A stretch of DNA of 64,000 nt from Parabacteroides goldsteinii DSM 19448 = WAL 12034 (GTDB lineage Bacteria; Bacteroidota; Bacteroidia; Bacteroidales; Tannerellaceae), in contig NZ_KQ033912.1 in assembly GCF_000969835.1 (NCBI RefSeq), positions 2,059,920-2,123,919 of the forward strand. The letters run 5' to 3'. The notes beneath the pieces were generated by a model, which did not search any database, was not told where the DNA came from, and worked only from the letters and a program-made list of their open reading frames with translations. Of this stretch, positions 1 to 8,998 are shown piece after piece; within the stretch, counting starts at the first letter, position 1; the number at the start of each line of letters is the position of its first letter. Both the position numbers and the translations under genes were made by a program.

Positions 1-1151
1 GTCGTATCCGTTTCCTTTACATCGGCATAATAAGGCAACAGGTATTTAAAAAAGCCTTCTTTAACCTCCAAATTCGGGAAACCCAACGTATATAATTTGA
101 AGCGCTTATCATATCCTTTGATGGTCAGATATCCACTTTGATAAATTACCGGTATCGGATTTTTCGAAAAGGAATCAATACTATCCAACACATCGGAGTC
201 TGTTTCCACCTCTTCCAATTCCCATAAATCATAACGGGATCTTTGCAAAAGGTACACCAGAAAACTTGGTGTTCCCGTTGCAAACCAATAACTATCGGGG
301 CGCATGGCATAAAACGTATTCAGTAAGCTGAAAGGATTATAGATACCCTCCGAATTTTCGGTAAAATGATAACCGTCATAATTATCCCTTAGCAATTCAA
401 CAGTTTCATCATAAGTCAGATCCTCTTTGGTTGCCAATGTATGGATATCCAAATCAAAATAATGATGTATCTCCTTTTCAGTCATACCACAAATAGCTGC
501 GAAATCAGGGTTCATTGAAATGTCGTTCAAGTTATTCAAATCACTGAAAACACTTATTTTCCCAAATTTGGTCACCCCTGTCAAGAAAGCAAATTTGATA
601 TAACTATCCATGCTCTTCATCACCCCGTAGAAAGGCTTCAATTGGTTTCGGTACACCTGTTGTAACCTGTCATCTTCGATAGCCTGCAACATCGGTTTAT
701 CGTATTCGTCCACCAAAATAACTACCCGTTGCCCCGTTTTCTCATATGCTAAACGAATGACATGAAAAAAACGCTCTTCCGGAGCACGATCGCCATAATG
801 GCTTCCATATTCACGCTCCCATATTTCCAAATGTTTGTTCAATTCTTCCAGCAGGGAATTTTCATCTTCGTAATTTCGTGCATTCAGATCGAGATGAAGC
901 ACAGGATAAGTCGTCCAGTCTTTCTCCAATTGTTCGATATCTAACCCCTCAAAAAGTTCTTTTTTCCCAGCGAAATAGGCCTGAAACGTAGAAATCAATA
1001 GACTTTTTCCAAAACGTCGCGGACGGCTCAGAAAATAATATGAACCGGTTTTCGCCAACCTGTAAACATACCGGGTTTTATCTATATATACATAATTGTC
1101 CTTCCGTATCTTCTCAAAACTCTGTACTCCTATCGGATAATTTCTTTCCAT
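1..1151 (-). CDS. AAA-ATPase-like / PD-(D/E)XK nuclease family protein (C-terminus cut by window)
   Basis: I read this gene from an ATG at 1151 to the window edge, so about 383 residues are present and the end is missing. Near the N-terminus the protein has a YIDKT motif. SRPRRFGKS at about residues 42-50 is Walker A-like, VVILVDEYDKP is Walker B-like, and NYDGYHF and NPFSLLN follow. These are hallmarks of the Bacteroidota AAA-ATPase_like proteins whose C-terminus normally carries a PD-(D/E)XK nuclease-like domain; that domain would lie outside the window. Its role is unknown, with defence, DNA repair or mobile-element association all suggested for the family. A paralogue in the same orientation lies at 62488-64000. 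A TATCTTTG-type box lies 26 bases upstream of the start codon. Confidence 0.85.
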   Translation of the reverse strand, partial: MERNYPIGVQSFEKIRKDNYVYIDKTRYVYRLAKTGSYYFLSRPRRFGKSLLISTFQAYFAGKKELFEGLDIEQLEKDWTTYPVLHLDLNARNYEDENSLLEELNKHLEIWEREYGSHYGDRAPEERFFHVIRLAYEKTGQRVVILVDEYDKPMLQAIEDDRLQQVYRNQLKPFYGVMKSMDSYIKFAFLTGVTKFGKISVFSDLNNLNDISMNPDFAAICGMTEKEIHHYFDLDIHTLATKEDLTYDETVELLRDNYDGYHFTENSEGIYNPFSLLNTFYAMRPDSYWFATGTPSFLVYLLQRSRYDLWELEEVETDSDVLDSIDSFSKNPIPVIYQSGYLTIKGYDKRFKLYTLGFPNLEVKEGFFKYLLPYYADVKETDT

Positions 1152-1176
1152 AACTCAACCGGATTAAACATTCAGA

Positions 1177-1184
1177 CAAAGATA
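1177..1184 (-). promoter_or_regulatory. Bacteroidota -7 promoter box
   Basis: Read on the minus strand this is TATCTTTG, matching the TAnnTTTG consensus of the primary sigma factor. It would place a transcript start about 20 bases before the ATG at 1151. No clear TTTG -33 element was seen. Confidence 0.4.
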
Positions 1185-1235
1185 AGGATTTAGACCAGAA
1201 TTCGTTTAATAATGCCTATTTTCATTTAAAGAACC

Positions 1236-1258
1236 GGGAAGTATTTTAAACACTTCCC
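1236..1258 (-). terminator. Hairpin after M16 peptidase gene
   Basis: GGGAAGT and ACTTCCC form 7-bp perfect arms around a 9-base loop, 30 bases past the peptidase stop. On the minus strand the hairpin is followed by a weakly T-rich stretch, so it is a modest intrinsic terminator candidate. Confidence 0.4.
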
Positions 1259-1288
1259 AGATCCTCTATATCAGTTTTTTATATAATC

Positions 1289-4108
1289 CTATTTAGCCGG
1301 TTCCATAAATACTTCCAGCATATTCCCCTGCGAAAGTATCTTTTGAGCAATCTCCTGTATCTGCTTTGAAGTCATACCGTCAAGTACTGCTTTATTAGGT
1401 GTATGGCGATCCAGATTATGGAAATAGTAATCATCGACCACACGCAACCAATAACTGTTTTCTTTCAGATTCTCCGCATATTTCTTCTGCATATTTTCTT
1501 TCGTCTTATTAAAATCTTCAATACGCGGACCATCTTTCGCGATACTCTGAAGTTCCTCACGTACAATTTTATTCATTAAATCAGCCTTCTCTGGGTCCGT
1601 ATCGAAATATGTTTGCAAAGCGACCTCTCCTTTCGGGAAATAACCCAACTGTGAAGAAACGCTGACGCCATACGTTCCACCGGCTTCTTCCCTGACCTTC
1701 TCCACATAAACAATATCAAGTATTTGTTTCAAGGCGGTGAGCAATGTCATATTTTCGGGTGTAAAATCCAGTTGTCCGGAATAAATGCCGACAATAGAAG
1801 CTTTAGGAGTCTCCATCGAACGAGCAAAACGCTTTTCCGTAATTCCCTTTTGCATATGAGCATATACATCTTCCCGACCTTTCGGTTCTTTGCGACCAAG
1901 AGATGGTAAAGTTGCCAGATATTGTTCTATCAACGGCTTGATAGCATCCGTATCTACATTTCCGACAAATGTGAAAATAAAATCGGATGCATCCGCATAA
2001 CGTTCTTTATAAAGATCCATCATCCGGGCATAGCTTATATGATCAAAATCAGACAACTGTACACGCATTACACGGGGATTTCCATTATATAGATAAGTGC
2101 TCAGTGTATCACTGAACGAAACCATCGGATTGAGATCCAGGTTTGTCAACTGTGATTTCATTCTTTCTTCAAATGAAGCATACGCATCATTATCCATACG
2201 AGGCTTATTAAAATAGAGATAGATCAACTGGAACATTGTTTCAATATCCTGCGGAGAGGAAGACCCATCCACTTTCTCACAATCCGGACCGAGAGAAACA
2301 TAAACATTAACTTTCTTTCCCGCAAGTTTTTTAGCTAAATCCGTTTTGCTGAAATTTCCAACACCACCCAGATTGATTGCACTATTTATCAACTTCTGAT
2401 TCGCAATATCTTCATTGCCGAACATAGTCGTACCTCCCGGACTGGTGGCTGTCATTAATACCTGGTCATCTTTAAAATCTGTCTTTTTCAGTAAAACCTT
2501 AATGCCGTTGGACAAAGTCAGTTCCGTTACACCCAGCAACTCATTTTCCTTAGATGATACGATCTTGCCGGGTGCAGGCAATTCCTCTATCAAAGGTTCA
2601 TCAGACACCGTTTCAACATAAGGCGTCAATTCCTCCTGACGTGCTTTATTAAATACATCCAGCAATTCTTCTTTCGTGGGATATACAAGTCCTTCTTTTT
2701 CCGGGCCGGATACAGATATAACAACATTTTTCTCTCCGATTATATCCTGAATATATTGATTGACCTGTTCAAGAGTAACCGACGGTGCTATTTGGTTGAT
2801 CATAGCATATTCATTTTCTATCCCTGAGATGGACCCCCCGTCTGTAAAATGGCCCACATATCTGTTTGAGTAAGTTCCGTTTTTCTGTTTATCCCGTTCT
2901 TTATAATTCGATTCATAATTCTTCAACACATTCACCCGGGCACGTTCATATTCGGAAGCGGTAAACCCATATTTGTTCACCCGCTCTGTTTCGCGCGTAA
3001 TGGCAGCAAGCGCATCAGTAACCTTTCCTTCTTTTGCAGCACAGAATACATTCCAGGCATCTTTTGTTTTAGCGACAAAGTAATTACCATCATATCCCGA
3101 AGCTCCCAGGAACGGAGCATCCGGTTTTTGCAGGATTTCACGGAAACGTTCGTTCATCATGACACTGGAGACATTTTTTATGTAGTTCATCACTATTCCC
3201 GCTGCCGATGCTTTCACCTCATCCGGCATTTGATCATGTTTAAAGAATAGGTACACATAAGGAATTGTCGCCTCTTTGTCCTGTGCAACCGAAACCAAAG
3301 GTTCCTCATTATCAGGAACCGGATACAGAATACGTTCTGCCGGATTTACAGGCTTAGGCACATCGGCAAACAGCGTCTTTAATTGAGCCTCAATCTTATC
3401 CGGATCAATATCACCCACCACAATAACAGCCTGCAAATCGGGGCGATACCATTTTTTATAATAAGCGCGTATCTCATCATGTTTAAAGTTATTGATCACA
3501 TCAATACTTCCTATCGGCAAACGATTGGCATACTGGCTACCCGGATACATAGCCGGAAGCTGCTGTTTCATCAAGCGCATGCCGGCATTTCCGCTGGTAC
3601 GCCATTCTTCACGTATGACGCCACGCTCCTTATCGATCTCCTCACCATCCAACGAAATACCGTTAGACCAATCATGAAGCACCAACAGACAGGAGTCTAT
3701 AATACCCTGACGCGTAACAGGCGCATTCATAATCATATACACAGTTTTATCAAAGCTAGTATAGGCATTCAGATTCTCGCCAAAACGGACACCGACTGTT
3801 TCCAGATAGTTAGTCATCATTTTTCCGGGGAAATTTTTTGTTCCGTTAAAAGCCATATGCTCCAGAAAATGAGCTAATCCGGCTTGGGAATCTTCTTCCA
3901 GTATGGAACCTACCTGTTGTGCAATATAAAAATCGGCACGGTTTTCCGGCAATTTATTCTGCCGGATATAATAAGTAAGCCCGTTATCCAACTTCCCATA
4001 TTTTACCTTCGGATCAACGGGAAGAGGTTGCAACTGTTGTGCACAAAGCTGTTGTAAAGCAAATACTGCCACAAACAGCCAACATAATGTTAGATTGAGT
4101 TTTTTCAT
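1289..4108 (-). CDS. Secreted M16 family zinc metallopeptidase (insulinase/pitrilysin-like)
   Basis: This 939-residue protein starts at the ATG at 4108, which places a signal peptide first (ending near the Ala-Gln-Gln of LCAQQ at about residue 23). An upstream in-frame ATG at 4168 would add 20 residues that disrupt the signal, so I rejected it. The inverted zinc site HFLEH (H80, E83, H84) is intact, and RGVIREEW downstream supplies the distal Glu region. The length fits the two-repeat M16 architecture, with a second inactive-type M16 half near residues 530-930. It probably degrades peptides in the periplasm or at the outer membrane. It is monocistronic, with a hairpin after the stop. Confidence 0.92.
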   Translation of the reverse strand: MKKLNLTLCWLFVAVFALQQLCAQQLQPLPVDPKVKYGKLDNGLTYYIRQNKLPENRADFYIAQQVGSILEEDSQAGLAHFLEHMAFNGTKNFPGKMMTNYLETVGVRFGENLNAYTSFDKTVYMIMNAPVTRQGIIDSCLLVLHDWSNGISLDGEEIDKERGVIREEWRTSGNAGMRLMKQQLPAMYPGSQYANRLPIGSIDVINNFKHDEIRAYYKKWYRPDLQAVIVVGDIDPDKIEAQLKTLFADVPKPVNPAERILYPVPDNEEPLVSVAQDKEATIPYVYLFFKHDQMPDEVKASAAGIVMNYIKNVSSVMMNERFREILQKPDAPFLGASGYDGNYFVAKTKDAWNVFCAAKEGKVTDALAAITRETERVNKYGFTASEYERARVNVLKNYESNYKERDKQKNGTYSNRYVGHFTDGGSISGIENEYAMINQIAPSVTLEQVNQYIQDIIGEKNVVISVSGPEKEGLVYPTKEELLDVFNKARQEELTPYVETVSDEPLIEELPAPGKIVSSKENELLGVTELTLSNGIKVLLKKTDFKDDQVLMTATSPGGTTMFGNEDIANQKLINSAINLGGVGNFSKTDLAKKLAGKKVNVYVSLGPDCEKVDGSSSPQDIETMFQLIYLYFNKPRMDNDAYASFEERMKSQLTNLDLNPMVSFSDTLSTYLYNGNPRVMRVQLSDFDHISYARMMDLYKERYADASDFIFTFVGNVDTDAIKPLIEQYLATLPSLGRKEPKGREDVYAHMQKGITEKRFARSMETPKASIVGIYSGQLDFTPENMTLLTALKQILDIVYVEKVREEAGGTYGVSVSSQLGYFPKGEVALQTYFDTDPEKADLMNKIVREELQSIAKDGPRIEDFNKTKENMQKKYAENLKENSYWLRVVDDYYFHNLDRHTPNKAVLDGMTSKQIQEIAQKILSQGNMLEVFMEPAK

Positions 4109-4264
4109 GCGATTATATTTTATGTTAATCAATGGCTTTAAACATACGAATAAAAAATCAAATATCATTCATATTATAAAATATTAAACATAGAGATGCA
4201 ATAATAAAATAACATCTCCATGTCAAGAAAGATTTTCTAAAATATGAATAGAAAAATAATTCTA

Positions 4265-6181
4265 TTACTTTTTTATATCAAACTCATCCCATGTATAATA
4301 TCCTGATGCAGGTGGATATGCTGAATTTTTAATCGCATTAATATAATTTTCACAATCACTCTCACCCTTCACCTCTATTTTCTTGTAATTAACAGTCTGA
4401 CTACCTAATTTCACATTAAACCATTTTGAGAATGAATAAACTTTTCCTGTCGCATTATCCTTCATATCAAAGGAAACAACAGCTTTAAAATTTCCATGAT
4501 AGAATTCCGTAGGTGACACATGTCTTATATCTTCATATACCGGATAATTTTTAACAAAAACAGAACCATATAGAGCACTAACTGTAGAACTACTTCCTGA
4601 CGGTCTTCCAATAAGTATTTTAGAATAATATTTTTTATTTCCAATCCATCCAAACGGTTCTGGCTCATATCCACCATATTCACCAACAGAAGAAGAACCG
4701 AATATATATGGATTATTATCTTCTGCTGCGATTTGCACATTAAAACTACTTATCGTCACTTTATTCCTGATAGCACTATTTATGATTAAATCGTTTTGGG
4801 TACAATCCAAATAATAGCGAAAATTATATACTCCCTTGTAAAAGGTTTGCGTATTAATATAAAAATCGTGAGAAATTCCTTCTATATTCAGAATTGGCAT
4901 CTTATTCAGGTTCCATACGCCAAGCGATTCATTATATAGCGGCATATCATTAGGATTTGTTGAACAACCGGGAATGGGTAATTGTGAAACTGTTCCCCAA
5001 CCAGGAAGTACCTGCTCCGCTTCGAAGGTAAACTTAGTATTAGAAGATAGGCGTAAATCAACTTTACCGACAGAAGGTTTACTTCCTCCTATTCCCAATA
5101 TGGAACTGACAGCACCGGTCAACGCTTTAGCAGCAACCGAACCACCAGAGGTAAATATAGCCTGTAGGCCATTTTTCACACCGTCACCAATACCGGACAT
5201 TGCTTTTCTTTTTATATTATTCCATAATCCTTTAAAAAAAGAATCATTTTTACTGATTCCTTCCTCTATCTTATCACCCAGACCTCGAACAACACCACCA
5301 TTGTCGGCCACAATATTTGTTTTGGAATTGCTCTGCTTAAACATTTCACTGAGACTAATATTAAAATTAGAGGTAGGTGCCATAAATTCAACAGTTCCTG
5401 TTATTGAACCATCGGTCTTCCCGTCACCAGTTATAGTTGTTTTATTAACTGCCCATCCCATCATCTCAAAATTATATAGAGTTCCAACTGCAATAGATGG
5501 GTCATATGCACATTCAACTTCCAGACCATACCAATTATTGACCTGATACCCTTTCCCTATAAATTGTGTACCCATAACTGTTCCAGGAGGCGAAGTTATA
5601 TAAGAAGGACTTGCAATCTTTTTTGTCATATCATCCGCAAACTCTGTTGTAAAATTGAACAGAGATGTTGATTTATCAACACGAATCCCCCAATACGAAC
5701 TGCTAACTCCACCACCAGAAGCATTAGATAAAGCATAAACAAAAAAACGTAGCAACCCTGTATGAGTATTATACAAAGCAAAATATTTATTTACCGTATT
5801 TTTTGTCAAATTACTGTAGACTAACACCCAATTATTTTCCCTCGAATAATATCGTTCGCTAAATGTCGGACTATATGCATTAGGATCCAGCCATTCGTTC
5901 GGAATACCCAATGAGACTGTAGAACCTTTGGCCCAAGGTAATTCAATATTATCAGAACGACCTATATTAGGATTGTAAATTGGAAATTTATCCAACCTGT
6001 CCCACTCAAAATAGTCATCAAAGGCAGCTTTAGTTATAAGAGGTATTTCTCCTTCTGGTTCAGGGCTATCAGGTTCTGGTAAATCATTATCCGACTTACA
6101 CTGACAAAAAACAACACCCCAAAAAGTAATCATGGTAATTTTTAACAACCATGATTGATAGGTAAACAATTTCTTATTCAT
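4265..6181 (-). CDS. Large hypothetical lipoprotein
   Basis: I do not recognise the family of this 638-residue protein. The N-terminus has a hydrophobic segment ending in FCQC (Cys26 or Cys28), followed by the acidic run KSDNDLPEPD. This resembles a Bacteroidota lipoprotein signal with a surface-export tag. Residues of about 320-375 form an unusual Gly/Ala/Ser-rich hydrophobic stretch inside an otherwise beta-rich soluble protein, and a membrane-interacting segment is possible. The start lies 4 bases after the stop of the DUF3244 gene, so the two are cotranscribed, and the TPR/HTH regulator gene lies just upstream. The function is unknown; a surface-exposed lipoprotein is inferred from the signal only. 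Confidence 0.75.
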   Translation of the reverse strand: MNKKLFTYQSWLLKITMITFWGVVFCQCKSDNDLPEPDSPEPEGEIPLITKAAFDDYFEWDRLDKFPIYNPNIGRSDNIELPWAKGSTVSLGIPNEWLDPNAYSPTFSERYYSRENNWVLVYSNLTKNTVNKYFALYNTHTGLLRFFVYALSNASGGGVSSSYWGIRVDKSTSLFNFTTEFADDMTKKIASPSYITSPPGTVMGTQFIGKGYQVNNWYGLEVECAYDPSIAVGTLYNFEMMGWAVNKTTITGDGKTDGSITGTVEFMAPTSNFNISLSEMFKQSNSKTNIVADNGGVVRGLGDKIEEGISKNDSFFKGLWNNIKRKAMSGIGDGVKNGLQAIFTSGGSVAAKALTGAVSSILGIGGSKPSVGKVDLRLSSNTKFTFEAEQVLPGWGTVSQLPIPGCSTNPNDMPLYNESLGVWNLNKMPILNIEGISHDFYINTQTFYKGVYNFRYYLDCTQNDLIINSAIRNKVTISSFNVQIAAEDNNPYIFGSSSVGEYGGYEPEPFGWIGNKKYYSKILIGRPSGSSSTVSALYGSVFVKNYPVYEDIRHVSPTEFYHGNFKAVVSFDMKDNATGKVYSFSKWFNVKLGSQTVNYKKIEVKGESDCENYINAIKNSAYPPASGYYTWDEFDIKK

Positions 6182-6185
6182 AGTA

Positions 6186-6572
6186 TCAAATTTTATATGT
6201 TATCTGCGATAATACAAATTCACCAAACAAACAGATACCTGTCGCATCAGTAAAATAAACCGTGTATACTCCCGACTCTTCTCCGCTTAAGTCAATATCA
6301 ACCGAAGAAGTTTGAGGAGAAATAACTTGTTGATGAACCTGTCTGCCATTCGAACTGACAATAGAAATATTGACATCTCTCAACAATATGAGAAAATCAA
6401 CATGGATTACATTATTATCCAAATTAACCGTGAGATGAGAGGGATCTAAGGAGATGGAACGTACCCCACCAGAATCTTTCCTTGATTTTTTTATTTTTAC
6501 TTGATCTGCTTTCACTAAGAATGTTGTACAACACGTAATAGTTAACAATAAACTAATTATTCTCGTTCCCAT
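6186..6572 (-). CDS. DUF3244 domain secreted protein
   Basis: This 128-residue exported protein has a signal peptide ending near residue 22 (VKADQ). The mature part is a small beta-sandwich with the pattern seen in DUF3244 proteins: a VNLDNN strand, IVSSNGRQV, then SGVYTVYFTD and a closing strand. Members of this family are common small secreted proteins of gut Bacteroidota, with no established function. It is the first gene of a two-gene unit with the large lipoprotein and has its own TACCTTTG box upstream. Confidence 0.75.
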   Translation of the reverse strand: MGTRIISLLLTITCCTTFLVKADQVKIKKSRKDSGGVRSISLDPSHLTVNLDNNVIHVDFLILLRDVNISIVSSNGRQVHQQVISPQTSSVDIDLSGEESGVYTVYFTDATGICLFGEFVLSQITYKI

Positions 6573-6597
6573 ATTTGCTACTTGTTTTAATTTTTAG

Positions 6598-6605
6598 CAA
6601 AGGTA
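6598..6605 (-). promoter_or_regulatory. -7 promoter box of the DUF3244/lipoprotein unit
   Basis: On the minus strand this reads TACCTTTG, a full match to TAnnTTTG, 26 bases before the ATG at 6572. A CTTG at 6627-6630 is a possible weak -33 element at a spacing of 21. Confidence 0.5.
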
Positions 6606-6786
6606 TTTTGAGAAGAATTAATATAACAAGCTTTTAATGAATTATATTTCAATGGTAGCTATTAATATGTAAAATCTAAAAGCAGCTATAAATCAGACAA
6701 TTAAATTTTCACACATTTGATAAAATTAATATTTCACATAGTATGATTCACCATCAACATATACAGAGATTAATATTTAAATCCAT

Positions 6787-8475
6787 TTAACACTTAGATG
6801 CTAGTTCCTTCTCCAAAAAAATAATAATATCGGCAGCATCAGGAGCATTCAGTTTTTTCCGTATACTAGTCTTTCGTGTACGAACCGTATATATACTTTG
6901 TCCCATTATACAAGCTATTTCAGAAGTACTCATATTTGCCTTAAGCAGACAACAAAGTTGAATTTCTTTTTCCAGTAAGATTTTCCCATAATTATCTTGC
7001 AATTTATTGACAAAATCATCATACAGTAAATCTACTAACGAATAAAATTCATTCCAATTGATCCCTATCGTATGCTGACCTTTATAAAATAAACGATTAA
7101 ATTCCTCCAGGAAAGTCCTGTCCTCATCTGAACTTTCGTCTAATTGTGCCAATACTTTTGCTATATTTAATTGCATCAACAATGCTTTTTTTACCATCTT
7201 ATCCTTCTTCTCTCCAGAACAACCGGATGATGTTTGACTTTCTTTTTCCATCTTTCGCAAGGTTTCTACTGTCTCTTCTGCATTTGATAAATCCAGTTTC
7301 TTCTTCCATCTTTTCCAGATAATAGCAAAAATAAGAAGGAGAAATCCACCCAAAGCAACTCCCCCAATAATAATAGCATTATGTTGTATCGCATTTAGTT
7401 TTTCATTCTCTTCCTGGTACTTTATATAATTATAGATTTGCTCTGTTTCAGCTAATGAACTTTTACGCTGAAGTTGATAAATAGAATCAACACAGGTAAC
7501 ATATCGCTTTTGATTAAGATATGCAGACTCATATTTTCTATTTGCGGCTTCCGTTTCTGCCAAGGCCGAATAATAAATAGCCTGTAATTCTATATCTTCT
7601 GACGCTTCCACGACAGATTTCACATCTTTCAATAAAAAAAGTGCTGAATCCGTCTCATTCAAATATGCATGAATTTCAGCTAAAGTTATCTTTTGAATGG
7701 TTGTCCAACTACTATCATTGTCAAATGACAATGATTGCTGGAAATAATATTTTGCTTTCGGATATTGGCTATCTTCTCTCAAATAAAGTCCTATATCATT
7801 ATATATAGCAGCTATTTCCACAGAATCATTCCGCTCACGAGTAAGTTCCAATGCCTTCTCCAAATAAAAATAAGCACTATCCCGATTACCGTTTATTCCA
7901 AACTCGGAACCAATCGCATGCAGTAAAGTTCCTGTATATTTCTCTCCGGAAGTTTGACCGTAAATAGCATACGATGTTTTATAAGCCTCCAGCGATTTAT
8001 CAAAAGCATACTGCTTATCGTGCAACTCTCCCAAATAATAATTAGCCATCATCCCCAAAAGATGGTCAGGTATCTCCCCCGCATATTCGGCCGCTTTCAG
8101 GAAATACAATCCGGATTCAAATAGCTTTCCGGCCTCTTCATAGACACGGCCTGCATAATAATTCGACCAGCCTTTTTGAGAAGCATTGCCTTGTTCCTTG
8201 TAGTATACCAATGATTTTAAAATAAGGGTGGTATCACAGGATAAATCCATATAACATTTATCCTTCGCCTTCGTATACATCAACTGATAAGCGGCAAAGT
8301 CTGCCTGGTTCAATGTTTCCGGATGAGGGAAAGACGATAAAAGTTCCAAAGCACTATCCGGGTCATTCTCCATCAGAGAATCTGCCTGCTGTAATACTTT
8401 ATCGAGTTGCCCTGAATGACAAGACAAAAGGCCAATCACAATAATAATAAGGTAAACTTGCTTAAACGGTTTCAT
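6787..8475 (-). CDS. TPR-repeat membrane protein with C-terminal LuxR-type HTH (putative regulator)
   Basis: This 562-residue protein has an N-terminal lipobox-like signal (LLSCH, Cys19). A long array of TPR-like helical repeats follows (about residues 25-340), then a transmembrane helix (about 365-385) and a coiled linker. A C-terminal helix-turn-helix sits near residues 505-545 (STSEIACIMG, YTVRTRKTSIRKKL). This layout is typical of Bacteroidota TPR regulators that sense something outside the cytoplasm and bind DNA inside. The gene sits upstream of, and in the same direction as, the DUF3244/lipoprotein pair, so those genes are plausible targets. A DNA-binding role is inferred from the domain only. 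Confidence 0.8.
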   Translation of the reverse strand: MKPFKQVYLIIIVIGLLSCHSGQLDKVLQQADSLMENDPDSALELLSSFPHPETLNQADFAAYQLMYTKAKDKCYMDLSCDTTLILKSLVYYKEQGNASQKGWSNYYAGRVYEEAGKLFESGLYFLKAAEYAGEIPDHLLGMMANYYLGELHDKQYAFDKSLEAYKTSYAIYGQTSGEKYTGTLLHAIGSEFGINGNRDSAYFYLEKALELTRERNDSVEIAAIYNDIGLYLREDSQYPKAKYYFQQSLSFDNDSSWTTIQKITLAEIHAYLNETDSALFLLKDVKSVVEASEDIELQAIYYSALAETEAANRKYESAYLNQKRYVTCVDSIYQLQRKSSLAETEQIYNYIKYQEENEKLNAIQHNAIIIGGVALGGFLLLIFAIIWKRWKKKLDLSNAEETVETLRKMEKESQTSSGCSGEKKDKMVKKALLMQLNIAKVLAQLDESSDEDRTFLEEFNRLFYKGQHTIGINWNEFYSLVDLLYDDFVNKLQDNYGKILLEKEIQLCCLLKANMSTSEIACIMGQSIYTVRTRKTSIRKKLNAPDAADIIIFLEKELASKC

Positions 8476-8512
8476 ATTCAGAGCATTTAGATCAACGATT
8501 TTCGTTATGTGG

Positions 8513-8520
8513 CAAATATA
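8513..8520 (-). promoter_or_regulatory. -7 promoter box of the TPR/HTH regulator
   Basis: TATATTTG on the minus strand, 38 bases before the ATG at 8475. No -33 element is evident. Confidence 0.35.
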
Positions 8521-8739
8521 AGATTTTATATTACATTAATATGTGGATAGAATCAATTTCTTTCGCGGAATTTCAAGGTTTCCCTTTCATCGGTTAAAAT
8601 AAACCCGTAATGGTTTTGAAGAAAGCAAAATTTTCTTGCAACACAGCAGTTTTATCCTTATCTTCGCTTGTCAAAGTTATTACTTCATTACCAACCAGTT
8701 ACTCCATTCTCTTCATTGAGACAACCGTTACATTTCAGC

Positions 8740-8823
8740 GGCCGATAATTATCAGCCGTATGGTTGATAATTATGAACCAAACGGTTGATGATTGTCGGC
8801 CAATCGGTTGATGGTTATCAACC
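8740..8823. repeat. Four 18-bp palindromes on an exact 22-bp period
   Basis: Imperfect palindromes start at 8740, 8762, 8784 and 8806, each 18 bp with 4-bp spacers. Examples are GGTTGATAATTATGAACC (8762) and GGTTGATGGTTATCAACC (8806). The outer arms vary between GGCC and GGTT with matched changes on the other side, so the symmetry is kept while the sequence drifts. This suggests an array of protein-binding sites or a structured repeat. The family is not recognised. Confidence 0.75.
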
Positions 8824-8967
8824 ATTGATTAGCTGCCGTAGTAATTCTGTTTAGTACGTATAGTAAATCCAAAAACATCGGGATCTATTTTATATTTGTT
8901 CGGGAACAAAGAAACGGTTTCTCATCCTCCTTATACATATCATATATCATCCCAATAAAATAATTCA

Positions 8968-8975
8968 TATCTTTG
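8968..8975 (+). promoter_or_regulatory. -7 promoter box of the TerB-DnaJ gene
   Basis: TATCTTTG matches TAnnTTTG exactly and ends 23 bases before the ATG at 8999. Confidence 0.5.
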
Positions 8976-8998
8976 CCGGAAAAGTATACAAAAATCGT

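Larger units (their letters stand above)
8476..8998. other. 523-bp divergent intergenic region
   Basis: The region separates the minus-strand TPR/HTH gene from the plus-strand TerB-DnaJ gene. It holds a -7 box for each side, at 8513-8520 and 8968-8975, and a four-unit palindrome array at 8740-8823. I saw no credible coding sequence in the remainder. Confidence 0.6.

Noticed and set aside
3383..3877. 164-residue plus-strand frame inside the M16 peptidase
   Set aside because: Antisense to a well-supported gene with intact catalytic motifs; no family features.
8740..8823. CRISPR-like array
   Set aside because: The period is 22 bp with 4-bp spacers and the units themselves vary. There are no cas genes in the window.
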